From NCBI GenBank assembly GCA_949130495.1, contig OX422208.1:687967702-688031701 (forward strand): a stretch of DNA of 64,000 nt, written 5' to 3'. Shown here in pieces: positions 22,149 through 33,700 of this stretch (position 1 is the stretch's first letter; each line of letters starts with the position of its first letter). Both the position numbers and the translations under genes were made by a program. This DNA comes from Sambucus nigra. Its lineage: Eukaryota; Streptophyta; Magnoliopsida; Dipsacales; Adoxaceae. Under the pieces are notes generated by a model. It was not told the origin of the DNA and made no database searches. It saw only the letters and a program-made list of their open reading frames with translations.

Positions 22149-22493
22149 TGATAAGCACCGAAAAGTGTACATTTTATACCCCCGAATAGACGTATTTTAG
22201 TCGTTAATTCTCGAAGATTTAGGTCTTATGCGCTTAATTGTTCAATGTGCAGGCTTGATTTCGTTTGCGGTTCAAAAAGCATTATTTCGAGGCAAATGTG
22301 AATCAGATGGAGCTAATTCCCTCCCCCGTAACCTTACCCAAGCCTAAACCGAGCCTAAACCTACCCCTCACCCTATGTGTGTTTAGTTTGTGCCCTTTAT
22401 ATTTTTCTTAGATTTTTAATTTGAGTCGTTTTATTTTTAAAGTTTATTTTAGATTTATTTAGAATTTCTAGGTTTTATATTTTATTTTAATTA

Positions 22494-22545
22494 GTGTATT
22501 TTTATTTTATTTTTATTTTTATTTTATTTTTATTTTTATTTTCTT
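22494..22545. repeat. TTTTA/TTTTTA repeat
   Basis: Run of TTTTA and TTTTTA units within the solo LTR. Confidence 0.9.
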
Positions 22546-23720
22546 TAGGATTAGTTTTTTTTTAGGAATTTTTTTTTAGTTTTATTAGCTTTTACATTTT
22601 TTTAGGATTTTAGTTTTTAGTTTAATTGATTTCTTTTTTTTTTAATTTTTTTTAGTTTTTTTTTTTAATTTGAGTCTTTGTTTTATTTTAGAATAGGATG
22701 TTAATTTTTAGGTTTCTAATTCTATTTAGTTATTTTTTTTACGTGTTCAAATTAAGCACACACATACACAACCAACCACTCACCCCACTTATCCTACACA
22801 CATCATACACACACAACCCCTCACACCCTACACTATCATACACGCTCATACACACAAACTAAATCCCTCATCCCCACCACATTCCCTACACCTCACCCAC
22901 ACCCTATCACCTTCCTCTCATCTTCTCCAAAACCCTCTCTCATCTCACCTCCCTCCATAACCATTCCCCCATTAAACCCATATCCTCTTACACCATTAAC
23001 AACCAACTTTAACCAATCTCATCCCCCTTCTGTCAATTTTCGGCGACTCCACTCCCATCTCCAAGATCGGATACCCGGAACCAAAACCCACCAGCCCCCT
23101 GTCTAGAATCGACCCAACCCGCTGGCGTACTTCCTCACCACCTATCCTACCTCCGACGACCAAACCCGTCGGCGTACTTCCTCCACCACTGCTACCCACA
23201 ACCTGCCGCCGGTACCAGAACTCCGACCACTAACGAACTCCGACCGGAGTACGAGTGAACACACATCGAACCTACCTATTGGAACCCGCCGAGGATCCAC
23301 CCCAAACCTGACCCCTATTCTGGCGCCTTACCTACTACACCTAGACCTTCCAGCCCCATATCCAAACACACAACCACCTACTCCAACCCGTCACCTTACC
23401 CGACCTCAAAGTCAACCCTCGAAACCCATTTCTTTCTTTTCCAAACCACGATTTCTACCTGCTATCCCAAGACAAACAAAACCAAAATAAAGAAATTAAC
23501 CCACATGTTTTATTCACCATTTACCCCAATATACCCTTAAACCCCAACTTCCCGCATGTCTTCTACAAACGTCCAAAATACCCTCATTCTCCCCACTATC
23601 ATAACCTCACACCAAAACCACATGCACCCTCTATTAATTCTTAAATTAACCCTTACCCACACCTTATACAATCCTCTTGCACCTTTATCCTTCCATTTTT
23701 ACCCCTTTTCTCTATGTGCA

Positions 23721-23730
23721 TATATAAGAT
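23721..23730 (+). promoter_or_regulatory. TATA box of solo LTR
   Basis: TATATAAGAT about 30 bases before a likely start in CCATTTGAAGACTCATC. Position is plausible for an LTR promoter; untested. Confidence 0.55.
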
Positions 23731-24936
23731 GGAAGACCCCATTTGAAGACTCATCATCAAAATATCAAATTAGGGTTTTAGTGAGTTAGAGAGAGAAACA
23801 CTTTATATTTTTAATTTTTTTAGGTAGGTTTTTATTTTAATTTTATTTTTTTAGAGAATTATGAGAAATTAATTGTTGAGTGATTCAAATGAGTGTTTGT
23901 ATGTAATTGAATATTGTGTAAATCTCAATTTGAATGGATGTTGCTCAATTTCAATGGAGGATTATAGTCCAATTTTGCAAACCAGGGAGACTTGTTTGCA
24001 GATTTGTCCTCTTACCCTTCTATTTTATTTGATTATATATAGCCTTGATTATTTGTTCATCATGTTTAAAATCATGTAGTCTAGATACCCTTTCAAGGGG
24101 TGGGGTGACCATTATTTGATGTTAATCTTACTTTAATTAGATTATTTAAATTAAATATCTCTTTAATGATTAATTTTCCACTCTTACTTTTGTATTTACG
24201 CCTCGAGAGAGGGTAAATGATTTTTGAGAGAAAATCGAAATTCTAGTTATAATACCCATTTTAGATTCGAACTAGAGATAGGGGTCTATCATGTGCGGTA
24301 TTATGACTTAAATTTCAACTCTAATTTCATTTTCTAGGATTTATACAAATTTTAATCGATCGATCCTAGTGGGTGATCTATTGAATGATGTTTAGATCTA
24401 CTTTTCATGAGTTGTAGGAGTGTCAAATTTAATTAACTACAATATTATGATGAAAATTACATTTGCAACGAGAGTTGATTTGTGATTTTGATACTAACTA
24501 GGGATAATTAATTTTAATAAACTAATTAATTTTGATTGACTAAAATATTTTGAGTCATCATACCCCTTGATTGTTCTCACTTTTATTTTCTCACCAGTCT
24601 CATATTTTAGATTTTTTTATTTAGTTAGATTTACCTAGTTTCATTTTTATCTCCTTTTTTAGTTAGTTGTTTTCATCTCTCATTTAGTTTAGTATAGTTT
24701 CGTTCACCTTTGGTAATTATTTTAATATTTGAAAAAGCTAAAAAAATAGAAAAGAAAAATTCCAAAAAAGAAAATAAATTTGAATTACAATTGAGTTTGT
24801 CTCTAGCCTACCCCTTGATGTGGATTGATACCCTTACTCACCGCTAAACTTGAGTTTGATATTATTTTGTAGGTATTTTAAGGTTTTGATTGACTTGGCT
24901 TGCAACAACGACTACACACAAAAAGCAACGTTATCA

Positions 24937-24941
24937 GTCGA
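24937..24941. repeat. Target site duplication, right (GTCGA)
   Basis: Exact partner of 22144-22148. Confidence 0.93.
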
Positions 24942-25440
24942 GATTCAATTGTTGATCGAAGGAAGCCCATCCAGGAGAGGATGAGTGTGTTTTACTTTTG
25001 TTTTTGGCATATATGATACGTCACCTCTCCTCCTCCTTCTTTTGTCCTTTCCAAACGTCTCGGTCAGGGCATCATTTTCGATGTCATCGTAAGGGATCGA
25101 ACTTGGCTTCTTGCTAATGGCCTCTATTGATTCCAGAGTCTTAGTCAAGTGCGACGAGAATTTATTATCTTTTTCCCATAGGGCATGCACATATAAGTTG
25201 GTATAATTTGGTTATTTACCTCCATCTGGACCTTCCTTTGTCCTATTCCAGCATTCATTCTTCAAATTATCATATGATTTGGAGATCAAACCGTGGACAT
25301 TAGTTTTTACCCTATTTTGTTTTTTTTCTCCCTCTAGACTAGCTTCTTGTCCTTTGCCTTATTTTCCAAAAAATTAGTCCACTGATAAACCAATATTTCA
25401 ACATTCAGAGGCATTTTTTCTCTCAACCCCAAAATATCGT
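24942..25440 (-). pseudogene. Transposase_24-like (CACTA-associated) ORF, upstream part
   Basis: Minus strand. From about 25400: VYQWTNFLENKAKDKK-like residues, then in the next blocks SYDNLKNECWNRTKEGPDGG and, in the ORF 24945-25190, HALWEKDNKFSSHLTKTLE, PSSIPYDDIENDALTETFG and a basic run KRRRRR. The order WxxF, a helix, DxxVxxxTFGxDRRGR(V) is that of plant transposase family PF03004 found in En/Spm-type elements. Two stops and a frameshift are present. It ends at the solo LTR and continues at 22143. Together with 21103-21372 it defines the CACTA-like block. Confidence 0.65.
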
Positions 25441-25613
25441 TGCTCGATGCTCCTTTAGGAAATGTCTCTGTTAAAGATTTCTCTTGTATTTTCTTAGTTA
25501 TTCAGCAAAACGGGAAAGAACCGTTTGCTTTAAATAGTTGGCAAATGAAAATCATTTGTAGAGTTGGTCACCATGGTATTTTAAAGGAGACACTTCATCT
25601 TCCCGTGACCTCT

Positions 25614-25623
25614 TATATAAATA
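25614..25623 (+). promoter_or_regulatory. Candidate TATA box of antisense gene 1
   Basis: TATATAAATA followed after about 30 bases by TTCATTACGTTTCCC. It points toward the PF04195-like gene at 26689 and lies outside the LTRs I can define. Confidence 0.5.
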
Positions 25624-25794
25624 GAACCCACCGTGGACTTCATTACGTTTCCCAAATCCTTGAGAGCATATCGAGAGCGAATTTATGCGCATTTGTCTCC
25701 TTTCATTTTCTGGCGATCTCTAGCAACTGTGTGTGGTGGTTCTAAGGCGGTTGAAGGTGGTTCGAGGCTGGCATTGGCGGTTTCTTCATTTTCG

Positions 25795-26672
25795 GGTAAA
25801 ATTTTCAATTAAAAACCTCTTTAATAGATTTTTCAATTCACAATTCACAATTTATCAATTGAACTTCTAAATCTCTGCCTTTGTGAATCATCGAATCTTG
25901 AATTATATCTGCTAAACTCATTACGAATTGAATGTGTTAAGTTGAATTACAATCATGTTTATGCTTTCTGAACTTGTATTTATGGGAAGTTCATGTTGTA
26001 ACAGAATGATTCTTCGTCTATATTTATTTCTGCCAATTTCCCCACTAATCGGTAACATTTGAATTCCCATAGTTGTTTGGATTTGAACTAGGTAAACGAT
26101 CTTGAATACGTTTGTAGACTTTTAGGTTTCTACACTCCCGTTATGTTCTTTACATTCTTAATAGGGACTCTTTGTATTCTAGGGCTTTTGATCTTTGAAT
26201 ATACCCAGACTAAATATTAACCTATTTCAGTGAGTAGCCACGGGGTGGTAATATCCCTTTGTTTCAGAGACATCTGCAACATACAAAATGTTGTTGCAGT
26301 AGGCATTAAACATAATGTTGCGGCATGAAGAAAGCATAGGCTACGACATGTACATATTTGGTTGTGGCTTGTAGTAACTCTTGTTTGATAAGATATTCCT
26401 TGGGTTCTTAGATTAGACTCCACGGTATTTTAGCCCATAGTTTAATGACTACGGCATGTAAGAAGATTACACATTCTTCCCCTAAAAAAATATGATGCGA
26501 CGACAATTAAGTTCTCGGGATTTAGAACCCAACACTTGGTTTACTTGCCCAATTTTGCCTAACATTTATTGTTTATCCTCAACTTGATATATCATTATAC
26601 CTTCTGCGGCCTATAAGAGACCTTAATACCATATTGGTTGCGGTGCCTAACTACGAACCCTCTGCTTTTCAG
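25795..26672 (+). other. Probable 5' untranslated intron of antisense gene 1
   Basis: A donor GGGTAAAAT at 25793 and an acceptor CTCTGCTTTTCAG at 26660-26672, 17 bases before the ATG. The inside is AT-rich and holds several short GYYGCRRC-type motifs. Confidence 0.45.
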
Positions 26673-26688
26673 GTATTATTGTAGTCAT

Positions 26689-29215
26689 ATGAACTTTGAC
26701 CCAGATGAATTTCTAAGAGGCTTTTAGAACAAACATTTTGGGGACTCTCCTCTCGAACTTCCTTCAGTGCGTCCTTTGAGGACAATAGGGTCGTGCCAGT
26801 TGAGAGATTTCCCTAATTATGTAGTGCTAGATTCAGACTCAGATTTCGCGATCATGGAGGAAGAGGCTAATTCAAGAAACTAGCAAAAGGATATAAACGA
26901 GAATACCGCGGCAGGGGGTTCCCCTGAGGTTGGTGATATACCTTCTAGAACATCTAGGAGAGCTGAGAGACCTCCTTCTACACTTGGTATCCGTAAGACT
27001 ATGACCCAAGAATAGGTTGATCAGTTAGCTGAGGCCTTCAAGTTTCCTGAGGGTTTGATGTGCTCAGCATCTTCCATGGAACCAAAGCCATGCATGACAC
27101 TTGCCATACTTTCATTTATGGGCTATGACTTCCTGCCCCTGTTCCCATTAGAAGAATTTTCCAAATAATGAGGTTAGACCCAGCCCAATTAGATCTTAAT
27201 TATTGGAGGTCCATTCTTGCAGCTATTGTACTACGGGAGAATAAATTCAATAGAGACATTACTCCTGCGAAGTTTTTCCACTTCTATTACCCAAAGGAAA
27301 ATTTCGTAAAGTTTGCGAGTTACTATTACTTTTTTGTCCGCGGCAGAGACGAGACCCTTTATTTTGGGAGGCCTACCAGTGTAAAGAAATAGAAGGGTAA
27401 CTATTTTTTTCATTTCTGGAGAAGGGTGGGAGATCCACTCTAAAGAGACTAAGAGGGAGAGAACCTTTAGGATACCGCGGCAATGGGGGTGTCCCTCCAA
27501 AATTAGCACTTTTTCAATTATAGTCGTGTCCCCTCTTTATAGTTGCATATTATTCTCCACACTTTGCTTTTGTATTAACCTTTGTATTTTCTTGAAGGTT
27601 TTAACAATTTGCAGCTGAGTCAGCGGCAAGAGAAGAGAGTTAGAAAGGCTATGGCAGTTCCTTCTGAGGAAAAGAAGTTCAACACTCTTGTAAACTCTGC
27701 CTCCATTTTTGAAGCGGGAGACTTAACCAATAAATATATTCCCAAAGAGATGGTTGTAGAAGGTAATAATCCTATCTTATTAATATCGCGACAATTACTT
27801 TTAAATTTCAGATTTTTACTATCGTATTTCTTCTTTCAGGTGAGGAAGTTGATAGGGAGCTTTTGGCTGCCCAATTGGCAGCAATGTATGGGGACCTAGC
27901 TGTCCTCAATAACATAGTGAGGCAAAGGAAGAGTAAGAGGAAGAGGACAAAGTCCAAAGCTCCTACCAGAGTACCTCCTGGTGATCAAATTAATCAGGCT
28001 GCGGATCGAACAGATGTTGTCGCGCCCTCACTCCATGTTGAGGGAGTCCCTCACGAGAGACCTGAGGGTGACTTCGATGATGATATTGGAGCCAATCTGG
28101 CCGCGACAGGGATAATGTCAACCTCCAGACAGCTCGATGGTGGCAAAACTTCTCCAATCCATACCAACTCTCAACCTCCAATAATAGTGGTTGTAAATGC
28201 CAACCTGGCATCTCCTCAATGTCGTGTCAGTGGTTGTTTTGATGGCCGTTCGCGGCCCTAGCTTAGGCATCCCAACCTCTAATCTTCATGGGATACCACT
28301 GAGAGGTTTGTCCGTAGGATAAAAAGACTCCCAGACACCGCGAACCTTGATTGACTCATGGATGAAGACCACAATGACTTGGAGGATTATGGTCTCCACA
28401 GTCTGTTGAAGGTAAGTGTAAGTACCTTTTCAGCTTTATTTTCAAATTTTATCTTCTAAAATTTAATCTCTTTGCAGGCTGCGAACGTCATGATTTCCCA
28501 TAAGAGGAAGTACGAAGCCCTTTATAGGATGAAGGAAGCCGCAGACGACGTTCACAATGTTGATTTAGAGAAGGCAAGAATTGACTCCTTTGAAGCTGGG
28601 AAGAAATCATCTTTCGTATCTTTGGAATCATACAAGATGAGTGATGATGCTAGGTTTGAAGCTACAGAAAAGGCAAAAAATGATGCCTAAGAGAACTTTA
28701 ACCAAGCCACGGAAGCTCTCAAGGCTTCCTAAGCTCAAACCGTGGATACTGCCCAAGCTGCGGAATTTTCCAATAGCAAGCTTGGTCTTCTTCAAAAGAA
28801 TTACAAAGAGTTGGAGGCCAAGGCTGCTAATAATGCTGAAGCCCATGCCGCGACAATTAAGAAAATAAAGGAACACCATGTTGCAACCCTTCTATTGGCC
28901 ATCGACCGCACTGTGGAGTCAGTCAAAGGATCTAAAGACTTTTACCTCATCAACAATAGAGCCTACCTCCGCAGCTACTAAGATCTCAGGCATAGAGTCA
29001 TAAAAAACTTCCCCAACTATAAAGAGAGAGTTCTTGCCTAGGGACTTGGTGATGCTGAGCATTAGCAGCGCGTGGCTAAAATGCAGGTTGTGATAAAAAA
29101 AAATCCAGGTTAAGGGCAGAGGCTGAAGCAGCAAAAATTGAGTAAGACACCATGACGGTTGCGAAGGGAGATGGAAATGACGATGCTACATCTTTGGGCT
29201 GCGTCCCTCTTTATC
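26689..29215 (+). pseudogene. Antisense gene 1 in Tat derivative (PF04195-like, with introns)
   Basis: Plus-strand, multi-exon. The start MNFDPDEFLRGF is followed by an acidic linker, then GLMCSASSMEP, FLPLFPLEEF, RLDPAQLDLNYWRSILAAIV, a stretch ending YYYFFVRGRDETLYFG (27168-27390) and a WK-type segment. This order resembles the 'putative gypsy type transposon' domain PF04195. After a basic linker (KRKRTKSK) a coiled coil rich in Ala, Glu and Lys runs at 28480-29000 (KYEALYRMKEAADD, NYKELEAKAANNAEAHAATI). Introns: 27763-27839 and 28412-28477 have clear GT..AG ends, and one probably ends near 27596. Several stops break it. The Tat gag remnant lies on the other strand (30905-31429), so this is an antisense extra ORF as known from the Tat lineage. 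Function unknown. Confidence 0.7.
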
Positions 29216-30045
29216 TTTAGTTATGAATTTTGGAATGGTTGAGACCTTTGTTTGTATAACTGAAATACTTGAATTTTTTCCTTAGGCTTTAGCTTTCAAA
29301 CACTGGAATATCCTTATATGTTTCTGCTAACTGTACTCTCAAGGTTGCGGCCATACTCCTCTTAGTATGATAATTTTTTAAACTTTATTTGCACACCTCA
29401 ATACTTGTATGAACGAATGATTGCTTGATTGAATGAGTTTGCCAGGCTAACATACTAATTGCAACCAATATAAAAAATGTTTTGTTTATATGAGATGTCG
29501 CCTGTATTGCAAGTTGGCTGCAGCCTGCCGTGCTTTTACCTTGGACTTTATCCTTTTCTTCACAAACTTCACTACTCTTGAGTAGGCCGCTACAATAAAC
29601 CCAAAAATGCTTGACTTAAAGGCTACGTCTCATGTGATGCTTCCGCGACACTCTAACAACTTGAGTGAATTTTTTAGATATCTCTGGCTAGGAGTATAAG
29701 GCTAGCTTATTCTAAGATTGGTCTTCTAAAGGTGAACCTTTGAATTTTTCACTTGTATTCTTGTATCTTGCCTTGCAGGCTTCTAAACTTCACTTTGTAG
29801 GGCAATAATCACCTAAGACATGGTGCCAATGGAATATGGATTGGGGGTTACGGCTTATCTCTTTCCCTTCAAATCTTAAAAGGACCCAAATTTTGATTGC
29901 AACTTAGCCTCCAACTGTTTTTAATCTAATCGCGACATGCTTAAAACTCCTTTATTACCATATATGAATGGTTGCAGCCATATTGATAAGGCTACTGCCC
30001 CTTTTAGGCCTTTGTCTTCTATAAATTGGACCTCTGTACATATAT
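29216..30045. other. Non-coding region between antisense gene 1 and tandem array
   Basis: No gene recognised. It has dispersed short motifs like GTTGCGGCC and TCGCGACATGC. Confidence 0.6.
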
Positions 30046-30350
30046 GGGATACTATCAAGCCTCCCCAGGCTGGGTTATGTTATGAAGCCACCCACAGCTA
30101 ATATACGAGATACTCTCAAGCCTCCTTAGGCTGGGTTATGTTATGAATCCACCCACAGCTAATATACGAGATACTATCAAGACTCCCCATGCTAGGTTAT
30201 GTTATTAATCCACCCACAACTAATAAACGGGATAGTATCAAGCCTTCTGAGGCTGGGTTATCTTATTGAGCCACCCACAAGTAATATACTGGTTACTATC
30301 AAGCCTCCCCAGGTTGGGTTATGTTATTAAGCCATCCACAGCTGCAGATA
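30046..30350. repeat. Tandem repeat, five copies of 61 bases
   Basis: Five adjacent units of 61 bases, each carrying ACTATCAAGCCTCCCCAGGC, GGGTTATGTTAT and CCACCCACAGCTAATATAC. Copies differ at several sites. It sits between the gag remnant and the antisense gene of the Tat derivative. Confidence 0.97.
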
Positions 30351-30904
30351 TATATAAAGCCATCCATGGATGGATATTAGATCTCCTGGCTTAATGACGT
30401 ATCCCGAAAGCTAAGAACATGCACTATATGCCCCCATGACTAATAATGCTTTCTGATAAATTCTCTCTAGAATGCAACCATAATATGTAGGAATATAGTC
30501 TCTATAAGTGATGTCGGAGACCAATTCAGAAAGCTTCTCTCGATAGTTGCTTTTTCCATTTTCAATTGTCACTTGCATTCAGATAACCAGGCATCTTGAT
30601 GGGCGTTCTGTCCCCATTTAAATATTACCATTCCCGACATAACATATTGTCTCGAATCGATATCTGTTTAAGACAAAATGATCTTTTATATAAGATAACA
30701 TTTCATGGAAATGAGAATAAAAATATGACACTATAAGAGTGAACTTGATTTCATATATCTATTCATAATTATAAGACTTTGTAAGGACAATACAAAGTTT
30801 AATTTAAAACAACGTAAGAAGAGTTTTCATTAGTAGCAAAAATAGATGAAATATAAATATGGGTATAAAAAGAGGAATATGGCCTGTTAGACTAGGATGG
30901 TCCC

Positions 30905-31429
30905 TTAGGCATCCTTGAGGAAGATTTGCATCATCCCCTGCCTTATGAGCCTTTCAATTTCATCATTCAGAGCATAGCAGTGCTCAGTGTTATGGCCATG
31001 ATCCTAGTGGAATTTGCACCACCTGGCTTTATCCCTTTTGTGGGGTAGAGCTCGCAGCTTCTCTGTCCACCTGAGCAACTTATCCTCCTTTATGAATTCC
31101 AAGATGTCCTCAATTTGGAAGGCCAATGGGGTGTAGGCCTTAGAGCTCCCCTCTGGTTTCTGTGATTTTCTTTTCTGGATCTTGCTAACTGCTTTCGAGA
31201 CTGGATCTTCCTGTATGGCTGCGGAAGCAAGGGTCCTAGGTGTCGCACCCACATTGGATGAGGCTACGGACTCTAGCATGAGGACCCTCTGAGTCAAATA
31301 GTTGACTTGGGTTTGGAGTGAAGCATGACTATCGTAAAGATGGTTGAGGTGATTGTACTGTTGCACAATCTTATCTTTGACTTTTATACTCTGGCTGGAT
31401 TCTCCGTCATAAAAGTACATATAATCCAA
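30905..31429 (-). pseudogene. Tat-lineage gag C-terminal part
   Basis: Minus-strand ORF of 141 residues plus its continuation. It begins MDYMYFYDGESSQSIKV, has a helix with leucine heptads (YNHLNHLYDSHASLQTQVNY), then QIEDILEFIKEDKLLRWTEKL, KRDKARWCKFH and, past a stop, DHGHNTEHCYALNDEIERLI. The last two blocks are the CxFHxxHGHxTxxCxxLxxEIExLI zinc-binding motif of Tat-group gag. No protease, RT or integrase follows in the 600 bases before the tandem array, so pol has been lost and the element is non-autonomous. Its LTR and PBS are at 32163-33047. Confidence 0.85.
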
Positions 31430-32162
31430 GACAAAATTGACAAAAGTGAGTAATCACAAAAATATTGGATTAACCAAGTATGAAGTTGGGATGCAACATT
31501 TGAACTACTGTATGTTATTACTGATGAGGTCGCGGCTAATAAGGCACATAAGTGTACTGTCGTGGCCTTTGAATGATATTCACCAAGGTGTAGCTAAAGA
31601 CCACCTGAGTCCATTCCCCGATGATTTGGAGCTTATTGTAATACAATCGTACTTAGTAGAGGCAGCGATAAGAAAAATTAATTGCCTACTAAGTCGCATC
31701 CCCATCTAAGCAGTGAAGGGAACAATCCTAAAATGAAAACCCAGAAACTGAGTTTTTCTCCTAGAACACATGAAGAGCATACTTACTAGGGTATATTAAT
31801 GAGAGAATACCATCATGGTGCACAAAATGGCACAGTTCCAATGATAAACCATAAATCATAGGTCAAGAACATAAAAAAGCGAGTAAATATAATCCTTCCC
31901 TAATCACTCGTCTTTAAGGGGCTAAAGCCCATCATGTTTTTCTGCATGATATCACGGGGGTATGCAAAATAGATCTAAGGTCATAAAATGAAGACCCAAG
32001 AGAAGATCTGAATATATAAAATACCCATTTAAGGGTGTAAATATAAAATAGAGCTCAATAACCAAAATTTACTCATGAGATGAAGCTTCAAAGGATCCCT
32101 ATGAATAAAATAAGGTGTTTAAGAACTCAAAACATATAGAAACAAGATTGAAATATCTTGAT
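31430..32162. other. Leader and gag N-terminal region of Tat derivative, degenerate
   Basis: Between PBS and gag. No ORF I can assign on either strand. Confidence 0.5.
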
Positions 32163-32180
32163 TCCCACCGATGGTGCCAA
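32163..32180 (-). other. Tat-type primer binding region
   Basis: Minus strand TTGGCACCATCGGTGGGA, adjoining an LTR end TATCATCA. Confidence 0.85.
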
Positions 32181-32182
32181 AT

Positions 32183-33047
32183 TGATGATATAAGAAATCA
32201 TCCACTTATCGTTCTCGTATAATCAAATCAAGTGTATAGTGTATAATAAGAAAATAGAGCAAGTAAGAGAGATAAAAGACAAGATATAGAGTGGTTCGGC
32301 TATGATAATGAGCCTACGTCCACTTTTGTTCCACACTCTCATTATATATGTTATTTGGTACATAGTAGTTATGCCTAAAGAGGCGTACAAGCATGAGATT
32401 AGAAAAGAATACATGTTTACCAGGATTTCGGTGTGCCGGAGAGATAGCTATGATGCCGGCGAGTAGCCCCCAAGCTGGACCGAGTGGTCTTGACACCATC
32501 GAGGAGAGAATAATCAGCTCTGAGATAAGTGTCGGTGTTGGAAAATGAATCCGAATCCTCTATCCCGAGGTGTTGACCTCTATTTATAGGTGTTGTATGG
32601 CTGGTGGATAAAAGGGGGGTGTGACCAGTAAATATGATAAGACTGGGGTCGCACCCTGTAGTAAGTTGGGTTGTGTCCTGTATCAAGTAAGGTTGTGCCC
32701 TATAGTATGAAGATGTCGCACCCTGTGCATGAGATGCTGCGACAGTTGCTAGTGAGGAAGATATGGATAAGGCCGTAGCCTGTAAGTTATAGGCTGCGGC
32801 AGCAAGTCTTCAGCACTTGCCCATTGTATACGTTCCGTGTCAATGGAACAATGGGGGTTTTTTGTCTACTCGTACTTAATCTCTTACTTGGAGTAGTGGA
32901 CTATACCAATGGTGGAGTTGAGAATCGCTCAACAATTGGTGATGAGAATTCTCATTGTTGTGCATGAGATGAGGATCCTCATTGTTATGTCACCTCGTTG
33001 CTTGGAATATTTTGTCCATTGTCTCCTGATATTATCTACAAAAATCA
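32183..33047 (-). mobile_element. 5' LTR of Tat derivative
   Basis: On the minus strand it ends TATATCATCA at 32183 next to the PBS. A minus-strand TATA box, CCTATAAATAGAGG at 32579-32592, separates U3 from R-U5. The outer end is set at TGATTTTTGTAG (33047) because it suits a TG start, but is not confirmed by a duplication. It carries many GTCGCACC and GCTGCGGC motifs at 32640-32800. Confidence 0.65.
32579..32592 (-). promoter_or_regulatory. TATA box in Tat derivative LTR
   Basis: Minus strand CCTATAAATAGAGG at the expected place inside the LTR. Confidence 0.6.
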
Positions 33048-33230
33048 AAATTAATAAGCAACCAGATAATTATAATTATATGAAATTATAACTAACTAAT
33101 AAAGTTTATGACTATATATATATGTACGTATGTATACCTTTTTAGAGTAAGACTTTAAAGTATGTTCAATGTTATTGATCTCCAACCATTCGTTATTAGT
33201 TTTTAAAAACGTATGTACTTTTGCATGTGG

Positions 33231-33700
33231 CTAACTAGGAGGGAGTGTGTCTATGATTGATGTATAGATTTTAGTGACATGAACTTGAAATCCCATTTTC
33301 TTTAACTTATTGGCAAGATTCAATTTAACATGCATACATTGTCTGAAATCGTTGCTTATATCAATTCTCCAGGTACATAGTTGTATCCATATCGGGTGAT
33401 ATTTGTTTTTTGGCTTCTCTAACAACGTAAGTAAGGTCAGATCTACATTAGGATTATATCTGTAGAATATATCGTCTATTGCGTCATCCCATCTTTGTGG
33501 CAGGGAAAATAGAATACGATCAAACATGTACTCTTCCTAGAGATCAACTTCATGATTTGCAAGGTAGTTAAGTTGTTCGATCTTCTTATTCCCATACCTA
33601 TTAATAGGAGTAACCTCAAAATGGCGTGCTCTACTAAAATATTTATAAGTGCGGGCCAAGTTCAAACTTTTGTAATCTTGTTGCCAATGATTATCACCGT
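33231..33700 (-). pseudogene. Gag-like fragment, copia type (uncertain)
   Basis: Minus-strand reading: an upstream part with YKSLNLARTYKYFSRARHFE and a 98-residue ORF with FDRILFSLPQRWDDAI and, at its end, LANKLKKMGFQVHVTKIYTS followed by IIDTLPPS. The last piece is the shape of UBN2-type copia gag (L..KL..MG..V......I...LPPS). There is a stop between the two parts. No zinc knuckle or pol follows. It lies between the Tat derivative's LTR and the right end of the CACTA-like block; what brought it there is not clear. Confidence 0.4.

Larger units (their letters stand above)
22149..24936 (+). mobile_element. Solo LTR, 2.8 kb, probably Tat/Athila type
   Basis: Begins TGATAAGCACCGAAAAGTG and ends GCAACGTTATCA, with GTCGA on both sides. 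No internal region remains, so it is a solo LTR left by recombination between two LTRs. The sequence has T-rich pentamer repeats (22494-22545), a C-rich region (22760-23560), a TATA box at 23721 (TATATAAGATGGAAG) and a transcribed-leader-like GAGAGAGAAACAC at 23790. The TGATA..TATCA ends and length suit large Tat/Athila LTRs (inference). It split the minus-strand Transposase_24-like ORF. Confidence 0.9.

Noticed and set aside
28628..28879. Minus-strand ORF opposite the coiled coil
   Set aside because: Shadow of the plus-strand coding sequence.
30046..30350. CRISPR array
   Set aside because: Units are contiguous 61-mers without unique spacers, in plant retroelement context.
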